Below are positions 26,014 through 33,365 of a stretch of 64,000 bases of DNA, piece by piece. Under the pieces are notes generated by a model that worked only from the letters and a program-made list of their open reading frames with translations, did not search any database and had not been told where the DNA came from. The translations under genes and the position numbers were made by a program. The stretch comes from Pseudomonadales bacterium (GTDB lineage: Bacteria > Pseudomonadota > Gammaproteobacteria > Pseudomonadales > Pseudohongiellaceae), in contig JACKOJ010000002.1 of the NCBI GenBank assembly GCA_024234325.1, positions 186,001 through 250,000 on the forward strand, given 5' to 3'. Numbering within the stretch: position 1 is the stretch's first letter; each line of letters starts with the position of its first letter.

Positions 26014-27501
26014 CTACTCCTGCCAGTTGCGGCCATCACGGGCGATCAGCGCAATGCTCTCGGACGGCCCCCAGCTTCCCGCCACATAGGGCAAGGCACG
26101 CTGCTTCACCGAATGCCATCCGGCCGCAATCGTATCCACCCACTCCCAGGCGGCTTCCACCTCGTCGGCGCGCATGAACAGCGTCGAGTTCGCGCGCATC
26201 ACGTCCAGCAGCAGGCGCTCGTAGGCATCCGGCACGCGGCGGTTGGTAAAGGCATCCGACAGGGACAGGTCGAGCGACACCGTCTCCAGCGGCTGCGCAT
26301 CGTCCAGCCCGGGCACCTTGTTGAGCAGTTGCAGGCGAATGCCCTCCTCCGGCTGCAGGCGGATCACCAGGCGATTGGCACTGCTGGCGCGCATCTGTTC
26401 GCCGAACAGCACATGAGGCACCTCGTTGAACTGCACCACGATCTCGGAGAAGCGCTGCTGCATGCGCTTGCCGGTACGCAGGTAGAACGGCACCCCGGTC
26501 CAGCGCCAGTTGCGCACCTCGGTCTTGATCGCCACAAAAGTTTCCGTGCTCGACTGCGGTTTGGCCCCGGCTTCCTGGGTATAACCCGGCACCGGCTGCC
26601 CGCCGCTGGTGCCCGCCACATACTGCCCGCGCACGGTGTTCTCCTCCACGTCCCGCCGGGACATGGGCACCAGGCTGCGCAAGACCTTCAGTTTTTCGTC
26701 GTGCACCGCCGAGGGCGACAGCGAGGACGGTGGCTCCATGGCGACCAGACACAACAGTTGCAACAGGTGGTTCTGCACCATGTCGCGCAGGGCGCCGGCT
26801 TCGTCGTAGAACTGCCAGCGCCCCTCCGCGCCCACCGTCTCGGCGGCGGTGATCTGCACGTGATCGATGTAATGGGTGTTCCACAGCGGCTCGAACAGTG
26901 CATTGGCAAAGCGCATGGTCAGCAGGTTCTGCACCGTTTCCTTGCCCAGGTAATGATCAATGCGATAAATCTGCTCCTCCTTGAACAGGGCCTTGAGGTT
27001 CTCGTTGATCTGCAGGAAGGACTCGCGGTCATGCCCCAGGGGCTTTTCGATGACGATGCGCATGTTGTCGCGCACCAGCCCGACCGCCCAGAGGGACTGG
27101 CAGATGGGAGCGAAAATGGCCGGCGGAGTGGCGAGATAGACGATGAGGTCACGCTTGGTGTCGGTGAACACCTCGTTGCGCAGCTTCGCCAGCTCGGCCT
27201 CGTTGGTGGCGTTTAAAGGCATATGAATCAAGCGCTTGGCGAATCGCTTCCAGACCTCTTCATCCACCTCCTTACCCTTGGTGAAGGCGTCGAAACGCTC
27301 GCGCACGCGCTGGGCGAAGCCGCCGGGGGGCGTGGGGGTGCGGGAGACGCTGACGACACGCAGGCAGCTAGGCAGACAGGTGTCGAGATCGAGGTGATAG
27401 AGGGCCGGGTACAGTTTCCGGAAGGCCAGGTCGCCGTCACCGCCGATAATCAGAAGATCACAAATCATGCCGAATTCCATTTTGCGAGTGAGCCTGCCCA
27501 T
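26014..27501 (-). CDS. zwf: Glucose-6-phosphate 1-dehydrogenase
   Basis: NADP-dependent oxidation of glucose-6-phosphate, the entry step for the Entner-Doudoroff and pentose phosphate routes. The active-site signature RIDHYLGKE is intact and the nucleotide-binding loop reads GGDGDLAFRKLYPAL, slightly different from the common GASGDLA. I chose the ATG at 27501 (495 aa), which has GGGAG ten bases upstream; a methionine at residue 8 (MEFGM) lacks a ribosome site. It is the first gene of the eleven-gene minus-strand run. No clear HexR palindrome was found in the 214-base gap to the divergent hydrolase. Confidence 0.95.
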   Translation of the reverse strand: MGRLTRKMEFGMICDLLIIGGDGDLAFRKLYPALYHLDLDTCLPSCLRVVSVSRTPTPPGGFAQRVRERFDAFTKGKEVDEEVWKRFAKRLIHMPLNATNEAELAKLRNEVFTDTKRDLIVYLATPPAIFAPICQSLWAVGLVRDNMRIVIEKPLGHDRESFLQINENLKALFKEEQIYRIDHYLGKETVQNLLTMRFANALFEPLWNTHYIDHVQITAAETVGAEGRWQFYDEAGALRDMVQNHLLQLLCLVAMEPPSSLSPSAVHDEKLKVLRSLVPMSRRDVEENTVRGQYVAGTSGGQPVPGYTQEAGAKPQSSTETFVAIKTEVRNWRWTGVPFYLRTGKRMQQRFSEIVVQFNEVPHVLFGEQMRASSANRLVIRLQPEEGIRLQLLNKVPGLDDAQPLETVSLDLSLSDAFTNRRVPDAYERLLLDVMRANSTLFMRADEVEAAWEWVDTIAAGWHSVKQRALPYVAGSWGPSESIALIARDGRNWQE

Positions 27502-27715
27502 AGTGTAAGCAACTCCCTTGCCATGTTGTATGACATCGCCGGGTTCGCTCGCACTATTTTTGCTCATTTCCCGCATTGGAAGTCCTCGACCCTCACTTTG
27601 CCAGAGGACGGGGTTTCATTTTGGGCTGTTGCCTGAGGCTGGAAGACACGAGCGCTCAGCCCGGTCAGTAACAAGACCCAAAAAAGTAACCCAGACGACA
27701 ACAGGTAATCTTCCC

Positions 27716-28753
27716 ATGCTGAAGCTGAAAACCACGTCCCTTGCAGCACTGAGTGCCGCAAGCTGCGCGTTTGCCCTTCTATTCTCCGGTGCGGTGACAG
27801 CCGCCGACTGGCCTGCCGAACCGCCTTCGGAACCCCCTGCCGACTGGGGACCGGTGTCTGCCAATTTCGAAGAGATACCCTACCCCTATCCCGTGCACTA
27901 TCTCGAACTGACTCGCTTCAACGAGCAGATGCGCATGGCCTACATGGATGTGGCGCCCACCGGCCCGGCCAATGGCCAGGTGGTGTTCTGGCAGCATGGC
28001 ATGAACTTCTATTCCGAAGCCTACGGCCCTAGCCTGAAGAAGCTGTCTGAAGAAGGCTTCCGCGTCATCGCCGTTGACCGCATCGGTTACGGCAAGTCCT
28101 CCAAGGCGGTGATTCCCTACAATTTCAATTTCGTCGCGGCGAACATGAAAGCACTGCTGGACGAGCTGGGCATCGAGGAAGTCGCCCTTGTGGGGCACTC
28201 GATGGGAGGTATGGTCGTGAGCCGCTTCGCGATGCTCTACCCGGAAGTCACCACACACGTGGTCATGGTGAACCAGATCGGCCTGACAGATCAGCGCCAG
28301 TCACGCCCCTGGGTAGACCCGTTCGCCACCCCGACCGGGGACAGTTCCTACCTCTCCATCCTGGCCGGTCACCGCCGCTATTTCCCCAAGGAATGGCCGC
28401 CCGAGCATCTTGAATACGTACGCCGCCAGTATGGCCAGACCATGAGCGGTGAGTGGCCCCGCCTGGCCATGGTGCGCCGACTCCAGGGCCAGATGCTGTA
28501 CGACGATCCTGTGGTCTACGATTGGCAGCACATCACCTCCAAGGCCCTGGTGCTGGCAGGTGAGGAAGACGGCCTCATCGAAGACTTCCCGCGCCACGCC
28601 CGCCACGTCGCCAGCGAACTTCAGAACAGTGCGATCCTGCTCTACCCGGGCATTGGTCACGCCCCCCAGATCGAAATTCCAGATCAGTTCCACACCGACC
28701 TGATTCGCTTCCTGCGTTCAGACAAGGATGAGCCTGCGAGCGAGTGGCGCTAA
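27716..28753 (+). CDS. Secreted alpha/beta hydrolase
   Basis: A 345-residue protein with a Sec signal peptide (cleavage likely after AVTAA, about residue 28) and an alpha/beta hydrolase domain. The oxyanion segment is WQHGMNF, the nucleophile elbow GHSMGG carries the catalytic serine, and GIGHAPQIEIP supplies the histidine. Related proteins are annotated as epoxide hydrolase-like or haloalkane-dehalogenase-like, but the substrate is not predictable. The ATG at 27716 is preceded by AGGTAA. It is divergent from zwf and followed by a long stem-loop. Confidence 0.85.
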   Translation: MLKLKTTSLAALSAASCAFALLFSGAVTAADWPAEPPSEPPADWGPVSANFEEIPYPYPVHYLELTRFNEQMRMAYMDVAPTGPANGQVVFWQHGMNFYSEAYGPSLKKLSEEGFRVIAVDRIGYGKSSKAVIPYNFNFVAANMKALLDELGIEEVALVGHSMGGMVVSRFAMLYPEVTTHVVMVNQIGLTDQRQSRPWVDPFATPTGDSSYLSILAGHRRYFPKEWPPEHLEYVRRQYGQTMSGEWPRLAMVRRLQGQMLYDDPVVYDWQHITSKALVLAGEEDGLIEDFPRHARHVASELQNSAILLYPGIGHAPQIEIPDQFHTDLIRFLRSDKDEPASEWR

Positions 28754-28765
28754 CGGATGTGAAAA

Positions 28766-28800
28766 TCAAGGAGCCAGGTTCCCTGAACCTCGCTCCTTGA
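28766..28800. repeat. Long stem-loop after the hydrolase gene
   Basis: The arms 28766-28781 and 28785-28800 pair over 15 positions with one C/C mismatch and a three-base loop (CCT). There is no T-tract next to it, so it is not a classic terminator. The segment GTGAAAATCAAGG (28759-28771) can also pair with CCTTGATTTCAC (28817-28828), giving two mutually exclusive structures. It probably acts as an mRNA 3'-end structure. Confidence 0.5.
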
Positions 28801-28955
28801 AACACGCGATTTGCCCCCTTGATTTCACCCCCCTATGCGCACCCAGGTTCGCGGCGCTTGTCCTGAAGAGATTCCTATCCAAAACCGAAGTATCTCAATG
28901 CAGAGAATATTTTTGACGTAAGGCAACCCTTCACCGCTTCAGATGGCATACCTCG

Positions 28956-28978
28956 TTCGCGGGCAAACCTGCTCCTGC
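28956..28978 (+). repeat. REP-like element, divergent copy
   Basis: Begins TTCGCGGGCAAACC and ends TGCTCCTGC. It closely resembles Pseudomonas-type REP sequences that fold GCGGG with its complement and end in GCTCCTAC. It stands in direct orientation 51 bases before the next copy. Confidence 0.6.
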
Positions 28979-29006
28979 AAATGGCGCTTCCGCAATATTG
29001 CTCCAA

Positions 29007-29029
29007 TCGCCTGCAGGGCAGGCTCCTAC
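29007..29029 (+). repeat. REP-like element, copy 1 of the 17-nt core
   Basis: Contains TCGCCTGCAGGGCAGGC followed by TCCTAC. The arms GCCTGC and GCAGGC form a hairpin. The same 17-base core recurs at 44419-44435 and, on the minus strand, at 58781-58797. Confidence 0.75.
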
Positions 29030-29096
29030 GAGCGGTCTGCGTTCACTCCTCTTCCTGGCCCAAGACTGGCTTTTTCTGAAACTAGGGCTTGAACCT

Positions 29097-29118
29097 TATA
29101 ATAAGCATGCTTATTATA
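29097..29118. promoter_or_regulatory. Perfect 22-bp palindrome, probable MarR operator overlapping a -10 box
   Basis: Bases 29097-29118 form a perfect palindrome centred on GCATGC with arms reading TATAATAAGCA. The left end, TATAAT (29097-29102), is a consensus sigma-70 -10 hexamer. The operator therefore lies across the promoter, nine bases before the ATG of the MarR-type gene, which predicts autorepression by occlusion. Confidence 0.8.
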
Positions 29119-29127
29119 TGCACCGTT

Positions 29128-29601
29128 ATGAATAAGAACTTTGACAAGAGTTTCGGCTTCGCCATCCACGATGTGGCCCGTTTGCTGCGCCTGGCATTTG
29201 ACCGGCAGGCGGCGGGTACCGGCTTGACCCGGGCACAGTGGTCTGTTTTGGCACATCTGCACCGCAGTAACGGCGTGCAGCAGAAAACTCTCGCCACGCT
29301 GATGGACATCACCCCCATCACGCTGGCCCGTCACCTCGACCGGCTTGAGGCAGACGGTTGGATTGAGCGCCGTGACGACCCCGAAGACCGCAGAGCCAAG
29401 CGCGTCTTCCTGAACCCCAGCTCCGAACCCATGTTCGCCATGATGAGCGAACTCGGCCAGAACGTACGCCTGCAGGCCATGCAGGGCGTTAGCGCGGCCG
29501 ACGAGGAGTGCTTCATGCAGGTGCTGCTGCGCGTGCGCAGCAATCTCTGCGTAGCCACGCGGGGACAGGAAGCCCAGAGCAACTGCGATGTGGATGAATG
29601 A
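29128..29601 (+). CDS. MarR-family repressor of the adjacent EmrAB-type pump
   Basis: 157-residue winged-helix regulator. The HTH lies at about residues 50-75 (VQQKTLATLMDITPITLARHLDRLEADGWI), followed by the wing with RRDDPEDRRAKRVFL, the standard MarR signature. The ATG at 29128 comes 9 bases after a perfect palindrome and has no good ribosome site; upstream in-frame codons read through the operator and are unlikely. It lies 18 bases before an emrA-like gene, mirroring the emrR(mprA)-emrA-emrB arrangement, so it probably represses the pump and is released by a small aromatic or lipophilic ligand. Confidence 0.9.
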   Translation: MNKNFDKSFGFAIHDVARLLRLAFDRQAAGTGLTRAQWSVLAHLHRSNGVQQKTLATLMDITPITLARHLDRLEADGWIERRDDPEDRRAKRVFLNPSSEPMFAMMSELGQNVRLQAMQGVSAADEECFMQVLLRVRSNLCVATRGQEAQSNCDVDE

Positions 29602-29619
29602 AGTCCTGAGGAAAGAACT

Positions 29620-30654
29620 ATGAAAGCCAATGTCCTGATTCGAAACCTGATGCTGCTGATTTTCGGCCCGGCAGTGATCGCCGCCATTTCCCTGTGGGTG
29701 TATATGCACGGCGGGCGCTATGTCAGCACGGACAATGCCTATGTCAAAACCGAGATCGTTGCCGTCAGCAGCGAGATCACCGGCCGCGTGGTGGAAGTCG
29801 TGCCGCACGACAACGACCGCATCACCAAGGGTCAGCTCCTGTTCCGTCTCGACGATCAGCCCTACCGCATCGCGCTTGCCAAGGCCGAGGCCAATCTGGT
29901 CAGCGTCATGGCCAGCATCGATGGCGAAAAGGCAGACTACGAGAGCGACAAACTCGCCATTGAAAATGCCAAGACCGACGTGGAGTTCCGTCGTAAGGAA
30001 ATGGAGCGTATCCGCCAACTGGTTGCCAGCCGTTCCATTCCTGCCGCTCAGTTCGATCAGGCCGAATACGCCTGGCAGAGTGCCAGCAATGCCCTGGAAG
30101 TGCGCAAGCAGTCCCTGCAGGTTGCCCGCGTCAAACTGATCGACCCGGCACTGCCGACCGAAGAGCACCCACGTTATCTGCAGGCCGTTGCCGAGCTGGA
30201 AAAGATCAAGCTGGACATCAGCCACCTGGAAGTGCTCGCCCCTGCCGACGGCATTGCCGTGAACGTCAACACGCATCCGGGTGAATACATCGTTGCCGGC
30301 ACGGAACTGCTGAGCATCGTGGACGACAGCCACATGTGGCTGGAAGCCAACTTCAAGGAAACCGAACTGACCTGGGTACGCCCGGGCCAGACCGTGAATG
30401 TGACCATTGACGCCTACCCGGGCAAGACCTGGCAGGCCCGCGTGAGCGGCATCACTCCGGCCACCGGCGCCGAGTTCTCGCTGCTGCCGGCGCAGAACAG
30501 CTCCGGCAACTGGATCAAGGTGGTGCAGCGCATTCAGGTGAACATCGCCCTGGACGACTACGACCGTGACACCCCGCTGTCCGCCGGCATGAGTGCCGTG
30601 GTGGACATCGACACCGGCCGCAGCCGCACCCTGCCCTGGGTAGCCTCCAACTAG
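29620..30654 (+). CDS. EmrA-type membrane fusion protein (HlyD family)
   Basis: 344-residue periplasmic adaptor with one N-terminal membrane segment (about residues 8-28), a biotinyl-lipoyl-like half-motif (YVSTDNAYVKTEIVAVSSEITGRV), an alpha-helical hairpin (about 85-175) and the second lipoyl half (VLAPADGIAVNVNTHPGEYI). It would link the MFS pump encoded downstream to an outer-membrane channel. AGGAAAG precedes the ATG. It is co-transcribed with the MarR gene (18-base gap) and the MFS gene (10-base gap). No outer-membrane partner follows directly. Confidence 0.9.
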   Translation: MKANVLIRNLMLLIFGPAVIAAISLWVYMHGGRYVSTDNAYVKTEIVAVSSEITGRVVEVVPHDNDRITKGQLLFRLDDQPYRIALAKAEANLVSVMASIDGEKADYESDKLAIENAKTDVEFRRKEMERIRQLVASRSIPAAQFDQAEYAWQSASNALEVRKQSLQVARVKLIDPALPTEEHPRYLQAVAELEKIKLDISHLEVLAPADGIAVNVNTHPGEYIVAGTELLSIVDDSHMWLEANFKETELTWVRPGQTVNVTIDAYPGKTWQARVSGITPATGAEFSLLPAQNSSGNWIKVVQRIQVNIALDDYDRDTPLSAGMSAVVDIDTGRSRTLPWVASN

Positions 30655-30664
30655 GGGTTCGTGA

Positions 30665-32203
30665 ATGTCATCCGCAAGCAATCAGACTGATGGACAGCAG
30701 GAAACTCCGTTTCGTGGCCTGATCACGCTGTCCATCATGCTCGCCACCATCATGCAGGTGCTGGATACCACGATTGCCAACGTGGCGCTTCCGCACATGC
30801 AGGGCAGCCTCAGCGCCACCCAGGAACAGGCCACCTGGGTGCTGACATCCTATATTGTGGCCTCTGCCATCATGACCCTGCCCACCGCCTGGCTGGCAGG
30901 CCGTTACGGGCGCAAGCGCGTGTTCCTGTTTACCGTGGGCGGCTTCACGCTGACCTCCATGCTCTGTGGCATGGCAAGCTCCATTGACCAGATGGTGCTG
31001 TTCCGAGTGCTGCAGGGCTGCTGCGGTGCCGCACTGGTGCCGCTGGCCCAGGCCACCATGCTGGATATCAACACCCGCGAGAGCCACGGCAAGGCCATGG
31101 CAATGTGGGGCATGGGCGTGATGATCGGTCCGATTCTGGGGCCGACACTGGGCGGCTGGTTGACCGAGTCCTACAACTGGCGCTGGGTGTTTTATATCAA
31201 CGTGCCTCTGGGCATCATCGCCTTCCTGGGCATGTTGTTCTTCATGCCGGATTCGGAACGTGCCAATCGTCCCTTTGACAAGTTCGGCTTCCTGATGCTG
31301 GCCATGATCATCGGCAGCGCGCAGTTGCTGATGGACCGTGGTGAGCACGAGAACTGGTTCGAGTCCCGCGAGATTCTGCTGTATGCCGCGCTGGCTGGCT
31401 CGGCCCTGTGGATGTACATCGTGCATTCCCTGCGCGCCGAACATCCCTTCCTGTCACCAGAGCTGTTCAAGGATCGCAATCTGATGACAAGCCTGGTCTT
31501 CATCTTCTTCATCGGCATCATTCTGCTGGCCACCATGGCCTTGCTGCCGCCCTATATGCAGAACCTAATGGGCTACCCGGTGCTGGATGTCGGCATCATC
31601 ATGGCCCCCCGCGGCGTGGGCACCATGATTGCCATGATGATCGTGGGCAAACTCAGCAACAAGCTGGATGCCCGCGCGCTGATCCTGTTCGGGCTCAGTT
31701 GCACGGCGACTTCCCTTTACACCATGACGGGTTTCGACACCTATGTGCCGCCGCACACGATTGTGTGGACAGGCATGCTGCAGGGGTTTGGTCTCGGCTT
31801 CATCTTCGTGCCGCTGAGCACTGTTGCCTACGCCACTCTCTCTCCGAAACTGCGGGCAGAAGGAGCAAGTGTCTTCAGTCTCAGCCGCAACATGGGCAGC
31901 AGTGTGGGCATCTCGGTAGTAATGGCAGTGCTCAGCCGCAACATGGCCACCAACCATGCCTACCTGACGGAAAACATCACCGCCGAAAATCTCGGTGGCA
32001 TCAATATGCACATGCTGCCCGAGGGGCTGATCGGGGGTGCCGGTGGTGTGTTGCAGATGGTGAACGGCGAGATCACACGGCAGGCGGCGACCATCGCCTA
32101 CCTGAACGACTTCAAACTGATGATGTGGGTGGTACTGGCCGCCACCCCGCTGGTCTTCCTGCTGCGCAAGCATGCGCCGCCTCCCCAGCAGGCTGCCGCC
32201 TGA
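30665..32203 (+). CDS. EmrB-type MFS drug efflux pump (DHA2 family)
   Basis: 512-residue inner-membrane proton antiporter with about 14 membrane segments. Signatures are LDTTIANVALPHMQGSL in TM1, the MFS motif A-like loop GRYGRKRVF, and GPILGPTLGGWL (motif C, antiporter). It pairs with the EmrA-like adaptor for export of hydrophobic toxic compounds. The actual substrate spectrum is unknown. The gene converges on a small cytochrome c gene. Confidence 0.92.
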   Translation: MSSASNQTDGQQETPFRGLITLSIMLATIMQVLDTTIANVALPHMQGSLSATQEQATWVLTSYIVASAIMTLPTAWLAGRYGRKRVFLFTVGGFTLTSMLCGMASSIDQMVLFRVLQGCCGAALVPLAQATMLDINTRESHGKAMAMWGMGVMIGPILGPTLGGWLTESYNWRWVFYINVPLGIIAFLGMLFFMPDSERANRPFDKFGFLMLAMIIGSAQLLMDRGEHENWFESREILLYAALAGSALWMYIVHSLRAEHPFLSPELFKDRNLMTSLVFIFFIGIILLATMALLPPYMQNLMGYPVLDVGIIMAPRGVGTMIAMMIVGKLSNKLDARALILFGLSCTATSLYTMTGFDTYVPPHTIVWTGMLQGFGLGFIFVPLSTVAYATLSPKLRAEGASVFSLSRNMGSSVGISVVMAVLSRNMATNHAYLTENITAENLGGINMHMLPEGLIGGAGGVLQMVNGEITRQAATIAYLNDFKLMMWVVLAATPLVFLLRKHAPPPQQAAA

Positions 32204-32210
32204 ACACTGC

Positions 32211-32226
32211 GACCTGAATAGAGGTC
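32211..32226. terminator. Short hairpin between convergent genes
   Basis: GACCT (32211-32215) and AGGTC (32222-32226) flank a six-base loop in the 23-base gap between the MFS gene and the convergent cytochrome gene. It is too short, and lacks a T-tract, for confident terminator assignment. Confidence 0.25.
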
Positions 32227-32652
32227 TCAGCGCGGCAGATAGGCCTGGTGACAGTTCTCACACGGCGGGTACAATTCGTCGTTGCCCGCATTGAACAGTG
32301 CCTCTTCGTCATGGTTGGCGATGGCGCTCAGGGCACTGCGGGCCGCATGCATCATCTCGGCGGTAAAGGCCTGCCAGTCTTCGTTCTTTGCCTGGGTGGC
32401 ATAGACGCCGTCCGGCCCACCCTGCCCGATCAGCGTTCCCGCTGCCAGCACGGTCATGGCCGCCTGCTCCAGTTCCAGCCATTGCGAATCGGTCTGAATA
32501 TCGCTGGCTGCCCATATCTTGTTTGTCATGGGCGCGATAATCGACAGCATGATCTCGCGCATGTTCAGTCCCGGCTCGGCCTGTGGCCATGCGGGGGCGG
32601 CAAGCGTCATGGCAATGCCCGCGAGGGCCAGCGTGCAGCGGATGGGTTTCAT
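32227..32652 (-). CDS. Small periplasmic cytochrome c (c'/c556-like)
   Basis: 141 residues with a Sec signal peptide (about residues 1-24, ending PAWPQA) and one heme-binding CxxCH motif (CENCH, residues 131-135) only six residues from the C-terminus. A C-terminal CxxCH after a helical body is the layout of cytochrome c'/c556 four-helix bundles, so the fold is probably of that type. It would be a periplasmic electron carrier or a gas-binding cytochrome. The ATG overlaps the stop of the upstream gene (ATGA). Confidence 0.8.
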   Translation of the reverse strand: MKPIRCTLALAGIAMTLAAPAWPQAEPGLNMREIMLSIIAPMTNKIWAASDIQTDSQWLELEQAAMTVLAAGTLIGQGGPDGVYATQAKNEDWQAFTAEMMHAARSALSAIANHDEEALFNAGNDELYPPCENCHQAYLPR

Positions 32653-33134
32653 TCGGGACTCCTTGTGTAAGGCAGCTTGGCAGCGGCCAGCAGGGTTTCA
32701 ACGTAACGCACAAAGCCGGGGTCTTCCCCCCGCAGCAGCTTGGGCAGGCTGGCCAGGAAATTGGGCTTGTTGCACCATTCCAGAATATAGTCTTCCCAGG
32801 AGTTCCAGCGGCGGGCCTGCTTGTCGCTCATGCGGTCTTCGTACAGCAGCAGATAGGCACGTTCGAACAGAGAGGTGAGCATGGCAAAGATGATCAACTG
32901 GCGCTCCCTTTGCTCGTCATTCAGTTCCACGGATTCCTGCGAGAACAGGCGCAGGTCGGGATTTTCGAGCGCCACCTTGAGGAAGTCCTGGTAATTGTCG
33001 GACAGCAACTGATAGACCTCTTCCTCCTCGTTCTCCCGTTCCTTGTTCTGCTCGAACAGAAACACGAAGATGGCCAGAGGCAGGCCGACGACGGTCACGA
33101 TGTAACTGAGCAGCTCCCAGGTCTCTACGCTCAT
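32649..33134 (-). CDS. Membrane-anchored acidic protein of unknown function
   Basis: 161 residues from the ATG at 33134, which has GGGAAG seven bases upstream. One N-terminal membrane helix (YIVTVVGLPLAIFVFLF, about 10-26) is followed by a strongly charged stretch (EQNKERENEEEEVYQLL) and a helical cytoplasmic domain rich in Trp, Tyr and Leu. I do not recognise the family. It overlaps the downstream cytochrome c gene by 4 bases, so the two products are probably made together. A much longer open frame upstream of 33134 is antisense-like and rejected. Confidence 0.7.
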   Translation of the reverse strand: MSVETWELLSYIVTVVGLPLAIFVFLFEQNKERENEEEEVYQLLSDNYQDFLKVALENPDLRLFSQESVELNDEQRERQLIIFAMLTSLFERAYLLLYEDRMSDKQARRWNSWEDYILEWCNKPNFLASLPKLLRGEDPGFVRYVETLLAAAKLPYTRSPE

Positions 33135-33365
33135 GCGCTTGCTTCCCTTCCCTGCGCTGGCGACGACTGCGCTGCAGGGCTGCACAGGATGATGACAGTT
33201 TTCCGGTCTCTCTCCAAGTCGCGCAGCCCGCAGAGCCACGACGAAGTGCCTGCTGCGGGCGACAGAAAGCAAAGGATATTCAGTGCCTGCGCAACGGATA
33301 TCGCGAACGCCCGCGTATGAATCAGCAACACACGCTTTATCCTTCACTCTCAAGAGACATCGCCA

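Larger units (their letters stand above)
28801..29096. other. Intergenic stretch before the marR-type gene
   Basis: About 300 bases with no credible gene on either strand. It holds the outer arm of the alternative stem-loop (28817-28828), two REP-like repeats (28956-28978 and 29007-29029) and, at its end, the promoter region of the MarR-type gene. Nothing else stands out. Confidence 0.5.

Noticed and set aside
27502..27715. HexR site upstream of zwf (TGTCATACAACA)
   Set aside because: It has only a weak palindromic character and does not fit the TGTAATTAAATTACA-type consensus well enough to claim.
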